Assembly (NCBI GenBank): GCA_036362985.1
Contig: JAYGXS010000007.1
Location: 21,947,962 to 22,011,961, forward strand
Direction: 5' to 3'
Length of the DNA stretch: 64,000 nucleotides
From: Ligula intestinalis
Lineage: Eukaryota; Platyhelminthes; Cestoda; Diphyllobothriidea; Diphyllobothriidae
The notes under the pieces were generated by a model, which saw only the letters and a program-made list of their open reading frames with translations, ran no database searches and was not told the origin of the DNA. This document shows, one piece after another, positions 34,557 through 46,060 of the stretch. The translations under genes were made by a program, and so were the position numbers. Position 1 is the first letter of the stretch; the number at the start of each line of letters is the position of its first letter.

Positions 34557-34568
34557 ATATCAATACTT
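34557..34568 (+). repeat. Target-site duplication, left copy
   Basis: ATATCAATACTT here and ATATCATTACTT at 37670-37681 flank the RTE element, with one mismatch. Repeat copy 1 lacks the element at the corresponding point (about 28731). Confidence 0.75.
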
Positions 34569-34699
34569 CAAATTTCCCAATAAACCTCATGAAAATGTCA
34601 ACTTACGATTTTATGACCAATGCTACGGCGTCTGCGGGAATCGGTGCTCTTCGCAACCCTTGTCTGGTGGTGCGTGCGAATAATGTGCAAGCTGGACTG

Positions 34700-35482
34700 A
34701 TTGACGAAAAACGGACTCTTGGTATTGGATGCTGGAACGTGCGAACATTTCTGGAACCTGGTACTCAAAGTCTGTCAGCGCACAGTCTCCATGAATATCA
34801 CGTGGATGTTTTTTGCTTGGCAGATGTCCGACTCCCCGACACAGGCGCCCGTGAAATCAACATCCCGGGGGTCGATTCTTATTTCACCTTGTATCACAGC
34901 GGTCCAAGTGACTCATCTGGTAGGCACGGTGTAGCTATTGCCCTCTTGGAAGAAGCTAACCGTGCACTACAAGCATGGGAATCAGTGAACGACCGAACGG
35001 CCTATGGTCGACTAAAAGGCCATTTTACGAACATCTTGGTCATATGTGTGTATGCACCTACGTCGGTGGCTGAACAGCAAGGGAAAGATAATTTCTGCTT
35101 GCAGCTGCAGGAGCTAGCTAAATGACTCCCTCGTCAAGATCTGCTAATTGTTGCCGGGGACTGGAATGGCCGGACTGGGCCCGGTGACCCGACAAACAGC
35201 CACCTTCTTGGTCGTTTTGGGCTTGGCTCTCGAACGGACAATGGTGAGAGGATGCTGCAGTTTGCCGAGCAGAACCGACTGTTTGTTACCAACACATGCT
35301 TTCAGCATCGTCACAAACATCTACTGACTTGGTATTCAAACGATGGCCGTACCACCAGTCAGATCAATTACATTTTAGTTGGTTCACGGTTTCACAGCTG
35401 GGTCCAAGATAGCAGGTCGATGCGAGATGCCGAAACTGGTAACGTCCACGGGTCTGACCATGTTCTCTTTCGCACGCCCTGA
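34700..35482 (+). pseudogene. RTE endonuclease domain, broken
   Basis: Motifs in order are IGCWNVRTFLEPGTQSLS (the N of the first catalytic block), DVFCLADVRLPD where the usual motif is xLSEVR, SSGRHGVAIAL, VICVYAPTS, IVAGDWNGRTGPG (in a shifted frame after a TGA at 35123), LGRFGLGSRTDNGERM, LTWYSNDGRTTSQINYI and HGSDHVL. The order and motifs match the AP-endonuclease of RTE/BovB-type LINEs, often annotated as craniofacial development protein 2-like. The catalytic E in the SEVR block appears replaced by D (ADVR). Confidence 0.85.
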
Positions 35483-35812
35483 TGGTTCACCTCTCATCTG
35501 TGCCCAAACTGCCACGTACGAGACGTCTTGATGTCGCAAAGCTCCGGCAAACCAACACTTCCGAGGCTTTAAGCACAGAAATGCAGTCCCGTCTTATAAC
35601 CCAGGCTGACGACGGGGGCAGTTGCAAGTGGCAATCACTGAAGACATCCATCTATGGGGCAGCTGAGAAGATTCCCGGATTCACTCAGCGGCGCCGCAGT
35701 GACTTGATCAGTGGAAGAATCCTGCAGCTATCGGCTTAGACGACTCCAGCCAGGTCCTGGAACGATGCCTCCTTCCGCCAAATTCAAAAGCTGATAGCAA
35801 AGTCGGCTAGAA

Positions 35813-37250
35813 ATGATCGGCAGAAATATTGGTCCGAAACGGCGACTTTTATGGCGCAGGCTTCTTATGCTGGTTAGTGGAAAGCCCCCGACACTCTGTG
35901 ATTCTGTTCGCGATGTGAATGGAGGATTAATTGCCGACAACTCGGTCAAGGTCGAATGCTGGCGTGAACACTTCGAGCATCTACTTAAGTTTGACGTACA
36001 ACCCATCACACCCTCACTCTTTTCCACAGCGGATTTTCAATCCTCCCCTGCCTACGCAGTGTCGTGCGACATTGCTTCCGAAAACGAAATTACCGATGCA
36101 ATGCAGAGGCTACGCAACAACAAGGCGTGCGAAGAGAACGGTCTTCCTGCAGAAATCTACAAGTCCTGTGTCGAAAACCTGGCTCCTCGGCTCCATGAGG
36201 TGATTCTACAGGCGTGGCGAAAAGAGACCGTTCCCGATGACTGGGGCTCATATATCCTTGTACCTGTCCACACGAAGAAAGATAAGACAAGATGCGAGAA
36301 CTACCGTGGCATAAGTCTTATCTATGTTGCTGCAAAGATCTTGGCTGTTGTTCTTCTCAGGCGCTTCCTGTCTGTACGTGACTCCAGGATACGACCCAAT
36401 CAAGCCGGATTCCGAGCTGGGCGTTGATGTGTGAATCAAATAGTCACACTGAGGCGCACTCTAGAATTCCGTCATAGCTACCAGCAACCGACGGCCGTTT
36501 TCGTCGTTGACTTTGCCGCCGCATTCGATTCCATCCATCGTGAGTCCCTGTGGCGAATAATGGAATTGAATGGAATACCAACCAAATTCATTGCGATGAT
36601 TAAGGCCTACTATCGGTCTACCACCGCACGAGGTCTGGTCCACAACAATCTCTCTCAGTCGTTCGATATCCGGTCTGGTGTCCGACAGGGCTGCGTCCTT
36701 TCGCCCATTCTGTTAAACTACGTCATTGACTGGATTCTCGGCAAAGCCCTGCATGAAGAGGACGGTGTCGAACTTGCACCCGGACGCCGACTTACTGATC
36801 TTGACTACGCTGATGATATTGCGCTGTTAGCCTCAAACTTTGATGGTCTACAGTCAGAAGTGTCGTGGTTAAATAAAATCCCTATGTCGGTAACCATGTC
36901 CATAAATTCCAGAAAGACGAAGTTGTTCTCGAGCTGCATCCCTGACTAGGAAAAGGCACTTCTAGGGATTAATGGCCATCAACTTGAAGAAGCAGACAGC
37001 TTTAAATACCTCAGGGCGAGGCTGCTTCCGAATGGGTAGAACAAGGACGACATTGTCTCCCGTATCGATGCTGCTCGCTGGGTTTTCTCAACCCTTCGAA
37101 AGCACCTATATATCCGACGTGACATCTCTATCGCCAAGAAGATTCGTGTATACCGTGCATCCATCCAGTCAGTCCTCCTCTATGGGTGTAAATGCTGGGC
37201 AGTGCGCGCTGAAGATGAGCGAGGACTGGAGGTCCTTGACCACCAGTGCC
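35813..37250 (+). pseudogene. RTE reverse transcriptase, broken
   Basis: Blocks in order are ITDAMQRLRNNKACEENGLP, PDDWGSYILVPVHTKKDKTR, CENYRGISLI, RPNQAGFRAGR before a TGA at 36425, then AVFVVDFAAAFDSIHRESLW (palm A), GVRQGCVLSPILLNYVIDWI (palm B) and LTDLDYADDIALLAS with the catalytic YADD at 36806-36817. The thumb and C-terminus continue in another frame (RRDISIAKKIRVYRAS near 37120). One nonsense codon and at least two frameshifts break the polyprotein. The catalytic Asp pair is intact. Confidence 0.88.
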
Positions 37251-37353
37251 TGAGGACGATCCTGCGAGTTAAGTATGGCCACTTCATCTCAAATGAGACA
37301 GTCCGCATCCGCTGCGATCGTACCACGAGGATATCTCAGGTCATTCAAGATAG

Positions 37354-37629
37354 GTGACAAGGTGGTTTGGACACGTTCTCTGTCGCCCACCCCACGAGCT
37401 CAGCTATGCTGCCCTCAACCCAGCTCCGCAGCCCACCTGGAAACGTCGAAGAGGAGGGCAACTGAAGACCTGGCTCGACACCGTCCATCAAGACATGGAA
37501 GCAGTTCTTGAACCTTCTATGTTCGGCCTCCGTCGCTGGAGAAGGGACTGGGTGGAGCTTTCGAGATCCACTGCCACCAATCGCCACACATGTAGAGGTA
37601 CCGTTCGCGACATAATTCAGGCCGGCTAG
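37354..37629 (+). pseudogene. RTE C-terminal tail
   Basis: The frame reads TRWFGHVLCRPPHELSYAAL, then RRRGGQLKTWLDTVHQDM and ends RDIIQAG before a stop at 37627-37629. This is the conserved RTE tail (RWxGHVLR...RGGQxKTW). It is in a different frame from the RT palm because of frameshifts. Confidence 0.85.
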
Positions 37630-37669
37630 ATCAGGCATGATCACAGCCGTAACAAGTACAAGTACAAGT

Positions 37670-37681
37670 ATATCATTACTT
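37670..37681 (+). repeat. Target-site duplication, right copy
   Basis: ATATCATTACTT pairs with the left copy at 34557-34568 (one mismatch). The host repeat resumes immediately after it. Confidence 0.75.
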
Positions 37682-38289
37682 TGTGTATTAAGAATTGCTC
37701 TTACTGTGGCGCTTCCAATTCTCGGAATGCAGACCATCATCTTTCTGAATAGGTGGGCTACAAGTACCGGTAATAGAGGACAACAGTGTTGCTGAGACTA
37801 CCATAGGCTAAACACCTTGGACTGAGCTTCGTGAAATCGATTGCAATATGAAAGCCACACAAGTCTAAACAAAGAGACTAGACTGCATGAATTTAGGGGT
37901 AAATTAGTGTAATTACTGGCTAATGAAGTTGCGGCCAATTAGAGTTATTGTAAGGTTAGTTGGAATTATTCGTGGCTTATAAAACAATTGTAATGCTGCT
38001 GTTTGGAAAACTAGACTTTGATAAAACAATGAAAAATAAATGATTTGTTCAATTCGTTAGCTTTCATTCAGGCTGATTTGTAAGATATTCGGCGATATAG
38101 CACGTCCGCGAGGCAGATACGACTGTAATCAATTCATTCACTTGTTAAGCGGACTTAAAAGTCCCCCCAATGTTTTGCTACCAGAACGTGCCTTCTGTAA
38201 AAGATCAGCTTTTAGCCATTATCAAGTTTCCCCATCGTGTTTTGATTAATACACTGTGCGCGTATCTGCCAGTGTATGTCGCCGATCAA

Positions 38290-38470
38290 ATGCCAGCAAG
38301 ATCTTTGCTCAATGGTTAGGTTGTTTCACTTTTATCAGAGATGCCTTGAGTTCTAGGCCCGGGTTTGTCATCTTCTGGGCTTACTTATGAATAGGTTATG
38401 GCCTTAAAAAGGCGGAATCGCTCATCGTTGTCTTTCTTGTCCTTGTCGGTTACCTGCTTTTCCTTGTATT
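38290..38470 (+). repeat. tRNA-derived SINE-like unit in copy 2, first
   Basis: The counterpart of 29325-29500: box-A-like TGCTCAATGGTTAGG at about 38314 and box-B-like GAGTTCTAGGCCC at about 38348, more decayed than in copy 1. The shared TTGTCCTTGTCGGTTACC end is present. Confidence 0.45.
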
Positions 38471-38589
38471 TTAGATATCTCAGGGTGTTGGTTTGGATGA
38501 GAATTCTGAGAAAAACATGAACGGATGAATATATTCTCCTATATACATCGTTGGATTATCCTCCAGTGTGTTTCACTGATCAAATACCG

Positions 38590-38770
38590 GCGAGAAGGCA
38601 AATTCGTAGCTTAATGGTTTGCGCAATTGACTCTAGTCAGAGAAGTCGTGACTTCGACGCTCAGGTGTGACACCACCAGGTTTTTCGAATGACTAGGCGA
38701 TGATGAGTATTAAGGCAGAAATAACCATGCTTGTCTCCTTTTCTGTGGATAATGCATGTCTGCATAAATT
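38590..38770 (+). repeat. tRNA-derived SINE-like unit in copy 2, second
   Basis: The counterpart of 29625-29795: TAGCTTAATGGTTTGCGC at about 38607, GACTCTAGTCAGAGAAGTC and a degraded box B (GACTTCGACGCTC). Confidence 0.45.
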
Positions 38771-38800
38771 TAAGTATATTTTTAGAGAGACGGTACAGTA

Positions 38801-40418
38801 AACTAGTCTACTTTAGTTCGTTTTCCTTCTTTTTATGCTTTCGGAAACATTCTGCCTCAGTTTTTATAATCCCTCACTATTCAGCTAATAATTTCCGACG
38901 TCACTCATCATTGCACTAGCGTTTCCGAAAATGTTCTCTAATGATTGGATGCTCTGAAGTCATTAACACGTTAAACCTTAGCACTTTTTGAGTTTTCCTT
39001 TTGAAAAAAGGCAAAAATTTGCGTCGATTCCGTTAAACAAATAATATACATAGATAAATTCACTGTTTTTCTGCAGTGGTGAAGAAAAATTCCTTCTTAC
39101 ATGTATAACGTGCTATGAGGAAATGTCGTATTCAGACTTATCTCACAACTTTCAGAAACCGAAGAAGCAATATACAATTCCCATAAATTCTCATTGTATT
39201 GCACACATGATGTTTGGCAACAGCCGTACTTTACACTGCAATATAGACGCAGCTGGAAGCTTTTAATAATTTTCTTAATTTATTTTACATAGGAACTGTG
39301 TGCGTCATTCTTTGTTATTAATGTTTATCTTAAAGTTTGGTTTACTAAGAAACCCAACAGCTTCGCTTTTCAGAATTTCCTAGTATACTACTGTTGTGAG
39401 ACATTAAAGGACGGAGCTTGGGCTCCTTTGGTATACCGCAAATTTTCTTGTTAACATTTTTGGATTTCAAGAGATTTTGTCCCTGCTGTGCCTTAAATTG
39501 ACTTAAGGCACTGAATGCTGTCTACCAGAATCAAGTTCCAGGCAAAAATGATTAGTGAGGCCAAGGCTATATCTATTCCCCCTCCGTACTGCTCAAAGTA
39601 TTAAGCGGTAAATAAGTATGTAGTTGTGGCGAAATTCATCCCAAAACATTTCAATTAAATAAGATTATGCTTGTTAATGTAAACTTAGAGAAATACATTC
39701 AACGAAAATTAACCTCTGTTACATAGAATATGAAATGTAGTGGAGGGATAGTTGATCTTAAGCAGGCAGAGTTAAAATTAAAATAGAAATTAGTCCTCCT
39801 GAAGGTGAAATGTAACGAAAAGTAATTAATTTAAGCTACCAAGCATTTAAAAGTAGATTTTTTTTATAATTCGACGGAGGTGTTCGTCATCTGTAATAAT
39901 GCTTGCCGAGTTCCGTTCAGACCAGCAAAATAGATCAGAAAATAGAGCAGAAATGGGCAAATGCACCGTTTGTAGATATCCGTGAAAGTTTCTATGCTAT
40001 CAAACGTTGCGGAAAAGAATTTTTTATATGTGTGCATTTTACACTATAAATGAAAATGTATAAAGAGCGACAACGTTTTACGTTATATCTGTCAACAAAA
40101 CGAATACTTTTTTTGGAGTCCGTGAAAAAGCGGATAGTGAAGCTATGACTAAATGAAAACTTAATTAATTTATAAAAATCTATTTTGCAATCCTGTTATT
40201 TTTTATATCATAAATTTGAGTAAAACACATTTTAAGGCTGTAACATGCTGTACTCCAATCAAAATGTATATTGGGTGAGGTTGTCTCTAGGGAGCAGAAT
40301 TTTTCCGAACCTACCATAACCATCGAGTTTCAAAATTTAAGTAGGCTTAAATTTCCAGAATTTCCAAATTGTGGAAGTTGATGGTTATTCTTAATTATTA
40401 TCTTATTTCTTCTTTGCT
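38801..40418. other. Long AT-rich non-coding stretch
   Basis: No ORF, exon or repeat was recognised. Confidence 0.5.
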
Positions 40419-40424
40419 TTGGAA

Positions 40425-40600
40425 TACTTATTGGCGTGGTACACTACTACCATTGGGTGGCTTACGGTTTATGATCACACGACTCATGATCACATGACAT
40501 GTGCTCATTTCTTAGCTGGCTACGCTATTACCTTCGGTTGGCTTACATTTACTGATCCCGTGACTCAGGCACATTTCAGGCTCCCCTACACGTCCGCGCT
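40425..40600 (+). repeat. Imperfect tandem duplication of ~80 bp
   Basis: Two adjacent units each contain a CTA(C/T)TACC(A/T)T-GG-TGGCTTAC core followed by GAT and GACTCA. They read WYTTTIGWLTVYDHTT and GYAITFGWLTFTDPVTQ in the same frame (40419-40628). Whether the repeat is coding is unknown. It marks the left edge of a GC-richer block. Confidence 0.45.
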
Positions 40601-42220
40601 AGAGTTCTTACGAAACATCGTGGATTGACTCATCCTTGCAAATTTACCTAGTTCCTTGATCGTCATCCCATATGCTTTCCACCTCTGTCCTTCTTAACCA
40701 CTTTATCTTGTACTGACCGTTTTTTTTGGAGCCATTGTTTTCTTTGGCGGGAACGGAAATGATCCCTAAAATCAACAAACTTGTGTAGTCCTCACCGTCC
40801 ACGTGGACGAAAGAGGAGTGCCGTACAGTCTTTAATGGAACAATCCGACCAAATCTCTGCACTTTCGCGAACCAAGCGAGGGAGGTCGCAAGCAAAGTGA
40901 GTCGGTGCACCAAGGTTCTCAAGGTCCTGCTTCCGCCCCCAGTCCTTGTGGGTAACTTTCCATCGACAATTGCTACCTCGGGACGTCACCTCCCACGGGT
41001 GACTCTCTGTGCTCTGGCGCAGCAACTCAGTGGGTAACATATGCTCATTCGCTAGTACCAACACCGGTTGGACTTGTCTACACCCTGTTGTCGTGCTGAC
41101 TGCTACGTCTCGCCGCATGCCTGCCGCCATCTGATCGTCTGCAGTTCCCACCCAGGAACCCAACTAACACCCCCTCCCCACGAACTTAGGCTCAAGCCGG
41201 CCAATGTCGCGGCTTCTCTCACTCTCCCCAACTGCACACCGTTTGGACTCTGGCGGGAACCCCTGATTCAACTTGGGCTTCTAACTTACTAACTTAAGAG
41301 TGAATAGTGCAGTTTACTCTTCTGTTAATCGGTACGGCCGAATCTCTTGTTCCCGGTCGTTTCTTGGTAGAGCTTCGGCTGCGGCCAACTAACTGAGCAG
41401 CGGCAACTAACTATGTGGTCCCATTCTTAGTGATCTAAGAGCGTCTCAATTCCGGTCCGCATGCGGTGGCTTCGGTTGTTTCATTCCTTCTACACGGATG
41501 CCAACAAAAACTTCACCTTTCGCTTAGTTGTGTTACCTGCGGCAGCATCCACATTCTTATTCTTTCGTTTTATTGGACGCTTGTCGATCCAGCTTCCACC
41601 GCTTCTATTTCCTTTCGACTACCCGCCTGCAGTAAACTTCGCCGTTGCGCAGTTCAGTTTTGGCTGCGGTACATGCTACGAACTGAATTATAAGTTGTCC
41701 AGTTTACTTTCCCGCCAGGTACTTTTGGTGTGTTTCTCTTATCGCTTCCGACGCAGTTCTCCTTCGATGCGTGGTGATCTTCGTTTGCTTTGTTGTTCGT
41801 TAAGTGGCTGCCGCATTGCTCAATTGCACCTGCAACAAAGCAATTATTACGCTAAACTTTCCTGAAACTAATCTGCATGAGGGCTATCCAAGTTCGCACC
41901 AGCATCATCAATTCACCTTCCTGACCCATGAGTTGCGCTTGCTGGGTATTGCCTTTTGTCTGTGGAAACCGTACGCGTTCCATGCAGCCGCACCGTCTTC
42001 TCATCAACATAACCTGAATCAAAGACTAGTTTTACATGCATTTAATCTCTTACCCGATACACTGGGTTTGACTTCGTTTACTTCATCCACCTGCATGTTC
42101 ATGCCTTCCATTTCCTCTAACCGCAGTAGGCTGCAAGTCTTCGGATTTAGGTTCTGGTTTACCAGCCGTTTTCGAGTACACAGTTTCGCATCTGTTGGGC
42201 AATGGTTAGGTGCCGTAGGA
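40600..42220. other. Unclassified GC-richer block, probably old transposon sequence
   Basis: Composition rises sharply above the flanks. Several frames of 70-130 codons are open on both strands (40792-41163 minus, 41461-41865 plus), none with a recognised domain. A TGGCGGGAACCCCTG segment near 41250 is of the type seen next to LTR primer sites, but no LTR pair was found. Confidence 0.3.
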
Positions 42221-42229
42221 AAACAATAT

Positions 42230-43110
42230 ACCTGCCATCATATATACGGGGCACATATGAGCTATGTGGCTGCAGAAAATATCCATGGCTTCCGGTACCT
42301 TATTCATTCGGAAGGCAAACCACATTTGGTATTGGATTTTCTCAATGTGTGCCCAAATGGACATTCCTGGAATAGGTCCTTTTTGGTGCAGAACCCGCTA
42401 AAGTTGACTCTGAAACGCCTCAATGGCTTGCGTGTTCTTGCCCATAATTGGGTCCATAACGTTCTCATTGTGGTTTACCATGTAATGCGAATAAACCATT
42501 GTCTTCAGCTTACTAACGCCGCTCCAACAGTCTGTCACAATTTCATGGCCGTGCTTCACTCTCCGGCATATGACACTGCAGAGGGACGGCGCAGAGCGGC
42601 TGCTCAGTTATTCACAAACTGCCGTTCTCTTGACAGTGTCGTACATACCGATAACCCACAAGTGCCGCACTTTTCGGCCTTGGTTGTACCTACGGCGGGG
42701 AATCATCGACTTGTCCACCTTCACTTGAATTGAGGGTCCACCGATCGTCGAAGCTTCCCTGTTCAGTGTGTTGGAACAGACATTCCTACAAATGACATGC
42801 CAGTTTACGGCCGGTTTTAGGGATACTCCACAGAGAGCTCCCGCTTCCTGTACCATTCTGCCGGCAGCAAACACCAGGCACATATTTGGTAGCTTATGCA
42901 ACGTTAACTGGCTTCGATAAAATATAGAATTTGTCCACACAGATTGTTAGCTGCGGCACAGAGCGCAACTGAAGATTTGTCCGTCTCTGTTCTGCGCATA
43001 CTTCTGCAGGGACACTCGTCCGCCGCAAGAGCATCGTAAGTCCGTCGATAGGAGACTTTTTCTGCGGAGGTAGGGCACCAGTTGGGCTTAATTGATGGTT
43101 TGCAGAAGCC
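42230..43110 (-). pseudogene. Merlin-superfamily DNA transposase, broken
   Basis: On the minus strand, from 43110 downward, it encodes a zinc ribbon (LRCSCGGRVSLQKYAQNR then FSCALC), then a helical region with NWHVICRNVC. The IS1595/ISXO2-type DDE core follows: IGGPSIQVKVDKS (first Asp, about 42713-42715), RRRYNQGRKVRHLWVIGMYD, IVTDCWSGVSKL (second Asp at 42530-42532), VNHNENVMDPIMGKNTQAIE (Glu codon at 42419-42421) and a C-terminal helix pair ending near 42230. In-frame stops (after the zinc ribbon, after TAVCE, after FQSQL) kill it. Merlin elements are known from flatworms. Terminal inverted repeats were not identified. Confidence 0.85.
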
Positions 43111-44060
43111 TATTGTATGGTGTTGATTGGCCCAATTTTAGGGACCTCGGTGACCTGTGGTCCTGGCTAAAGTATAAAACGCGTGCAATTTTAGACGCAT
43201 CCTTAAATACTCCATCCCACGAAGGCCAAGCTTACTAACCGAGGTGGACCGTAACCCTCTGAATGGGTCATCGTCTTGCCCCTCTCCCCTTTTGCCCTCG
43301 CCCAATTCTGTGCCCATCTGTTCCTGTACACCTAGACATCTTTCGGCTTACCTTCTTTGTCAGTTAACAAGCCGGCAAGGCTGTGCCTGCTGTGAGCTGT
43401 TCGGTGTAATATTGGACGGAGTTTCTGTCCGAAAATCGGCTTCTGCTGTTTGCGTTCTTCTGAAGATGTGTGAGAAGGTAAAAAGCTCATAATATTTGCT
43501 TTGCTTGCGTACTCAGTAGCCCCCTGCTTAGACCTGCGATTATAATGGCAGACTACATGAGCACTTAACAAGCTTGCAGCAGGCCCAGTTGGGATCATAT
43601 CTTATAGCTCCAGATATGCCTGTCTGGCTGCCGACCGTTACAAAATCGGCTTCTCTGGATAGCGTTCTTGATATATAAGACATATAACTAGCTCGGTGTC
43701 CTTTAGTTGTGCACCCATTCGTGCTCCTTACCGAGAACCATACCATCAATTTTATCAGCAATTTGAAGGAGAAATTAAGTTAAGTTTATTCCACTAATTT
43801 CAGTTATTAACGTGCGCTTCGTTAAGGAAACACAATGCTTACCTGATTATTCGTTATATATGTCTGTCTGGCTTCCTACTTCATGCATATTTTGGCTCTT
43901 CAAAAGTGATATTTCGGCTGCTGGTATTTCATTGGTCGCCAGTGTAGGTGCTCGGGTTTGCGTGTCATTGAGAACATATATTAAATTTTTGGAATATTTT
44001 TCCTTAGAGTACCTTTCGCAAATTGATTCCCTTGGTTCCCATGCTGCTTTTGTCCCTTAA
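43111..44060. other. Merlin flank and repeat-like sequence
   Basis: Two short similar segments occur here: GAAAATCGGCTTCTGCTG at 43430 and CAAAATCGGCTTCTCTGG at 43643. Open frames on both strands have no recognised domain. The right Merlin end should lie here if it survives. Confidence 0.3.
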
Positions 44061-46060
44061 ATCGCTCAAAATACCAATTGTTTAGCCGATTTTCAGTTAA
44101 GCAAAACATATGTAGGCGTAATTTTTTTTAGTTTTTGGAATTTTTTCATTCTCTATCCTCCCCTGATATGCTCAACCCATATTTTACCCTAAAACCTATC
44201 TCCCATCTTGGAGTTGGGTTCGCTTCGCGCGCATTCACATGACCCCATAACACCATCCTACCGTATATTGTTCATATGAAGCGTTGCAGGCAAGGAAGGC
44301 GTATGTGGTCTTTATTAGTAAATAGTAATTAAATCGATTGTACAGCCGATATAAATTTAAAAACAGTTAACACAACACAGATTTGTGTGGGCAATCAATA
44401 TACTGGTTTAACCTCCATTCTGATCTTGACCCAATCTTATAAAAATGAAGTACGGAGACATCCAACGCCATATTTAAACTAATATTATTGATCACGATGT
44501 CTATAAAGAGGTAACTTGTTAAAAATTGTTTCAAACAATCGTAGCCATTTTCGTTATTATGGACATTTTTATGCTTGGCAATGTGTTGATATGTTTGTGT
44601 GTTTCTAAAACCACGACACAGACAGACAGGTGCATTTAAATATTTTTAAAAACTCGTCATTCAGTAAATGCCTTTAAGAATGATCCTTTTTTGAATGTTT
44701 TAGCAAGCACATACAGCATAATTATTTTTTTATGTAAAATCGACTGAAGCCATTGAATATTGTAAAGTGTTAATTCGCATTTCTAGGAAGATCTGAACTA
44801 TTTCCTAGTGGAAATGGCTTACATATTACAAATAATGTAGCAGAAGTCAATTATTTCATCTGTCCAAAATTATGCGTTTTCAATTGCATGTAATCTCCCA
44901 ATAGGCTGCATCATGCGAAAACTTTGCCTAAGTCCAACGTAACTTAAGCGATGTATTAACAAAATAAACCACTAGCAGTTGTCAGGAAAACGTGTAAGAA
45001 TACATAACCAAACTTTTGGCTGTATGGTAAATGATATAAATTATATTGCCCGTATTATGGAAGCATATGCATCAGAAAACTTTACAAAAGATTATTTTAA
45101 ACGGTAATTTTACTTATTCTGTTTATACACTCGATTTTTTGTCATGATAAGGCTTCATCTAAATGCAAAATTTAAATTAACATAGTAAGCGGAAATTTCA
45201 CTTTGCAAAAAAACTGCTGTACATTGACAAATTTAAATTTCTTAATCAATCGCAATATGCCCGATGAAGAATAATTTTTGGGGCTGCAGCTTGAGCTGCC
45301 CTTGAGGAACAAGTGTTTACTTGCTTAATCTTCGATTTTGAGAAGTTAGGCAAACTAACGAGAGCATTTAAATCAACTACTCATAGAAATTTGACTCGTA
45401 TCACCTTTTTTATACAGCAAGTGTACAGCAATCTTATTTACCAATGACACTAAAACAACAGTTATGCACGATCATTTAAGCAATACAATTTTGATTAGTG
45501 CGATTGTTTTAACAATATCTACCTCAACTTCTCACATCAATATTTCCCAGTAAAGGACACAGTTGAGCATGATGAGCGGCGGAAAGCAATCTAATCGGAC
45601 GCAGGGAGAGTTAAAACCCATTATATAATCAAGCCCAGAAAGAGCGGACCTCTTCAAATCCATACCAATTGTTATGGTAAAAAAGTATCTGGATAGGCAT
45701 TCTGTTGCTGATTGGTACTTACTTTATCTTTAATTCAGCTCATTATAATTTTGATGAAATCCAACACGTGTATAGAAGAAATTACGTTATCTGCGTGAAC
45801 AGAAATTGCTTCGTTTGGCATGCCCATATCACCAGAGCAAGGGTATCATCTGCTAATCATCTTGGTTCGTATTAACAAATTATACAGTAAGCTGAAATGC
45901 GGTTAAAGAATTTTTTGAGTCCTCACAACAAAATCCTAGTTTCTAATTATTGGTTCGATCCATACAATTGTCGCCCCGTCACCTCAAGTTCCATTTGCTT
46001 TAAGTTGATGAAAAACATAATAACGAAAGGTGACAATTATGTTTCTAGAGGGAACAGCTT
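44061..46060. other. Long AT-rich non-coding stretch
   Basis: No ORF, exon, repeat or RNA gene was recognised in about 2 kb. Confidence 0.5.

Larger units (their letters stand above)
32135..34568 (+). repeat. Large direct repeat, copy 2, left part
   Basis: The left part of copy 2, collinear with 26750-28730. Relative to copy 1 it carries an extra ~205-bp foldback segment (32625-32830), an extra ~200 bp (33755-33958) and a short ATAAT-repeat insert (about 34303-34337). It is interrupted at 34557-34568 by the RTE element. Confidence 0.8.
34569..37669 (+). mobile_element. Nearly full-length RTE-clade LINE, inactivated
   Basis: A 3.1-kb element, the usual size for the RTE clade, contains an apurinic endonuclease, then reverse transcriptase, then a short C-terminal tail. 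It ends in a CAAGTA tandem repeat (about 37653-37670) in place of poly-A, a known RTE trait. Its ends are set independently by the 12-bp duplication and by the uninterrupted copy 1 of the host repeat. Several stops (for example at 35123, 35480 and 36425) and frameshifts make it non-autonomous. Confidence 0.9.
37682..38800 (+). repeat. Large direct repeat, copy 2, right part
   Basis: Collinear with 28740-29825 of copy 1, including the paired SINE-like units. Similarity fades just after 38780. Confidence 0.75.

Noticed and set aside
41804..42733. 309-codon plus-strand ORF, the longest in the window
   Set aside because: Its antisense strand carries recognisable Merlin transposase motifs across the same interval, and the plus product has no recognised domain.
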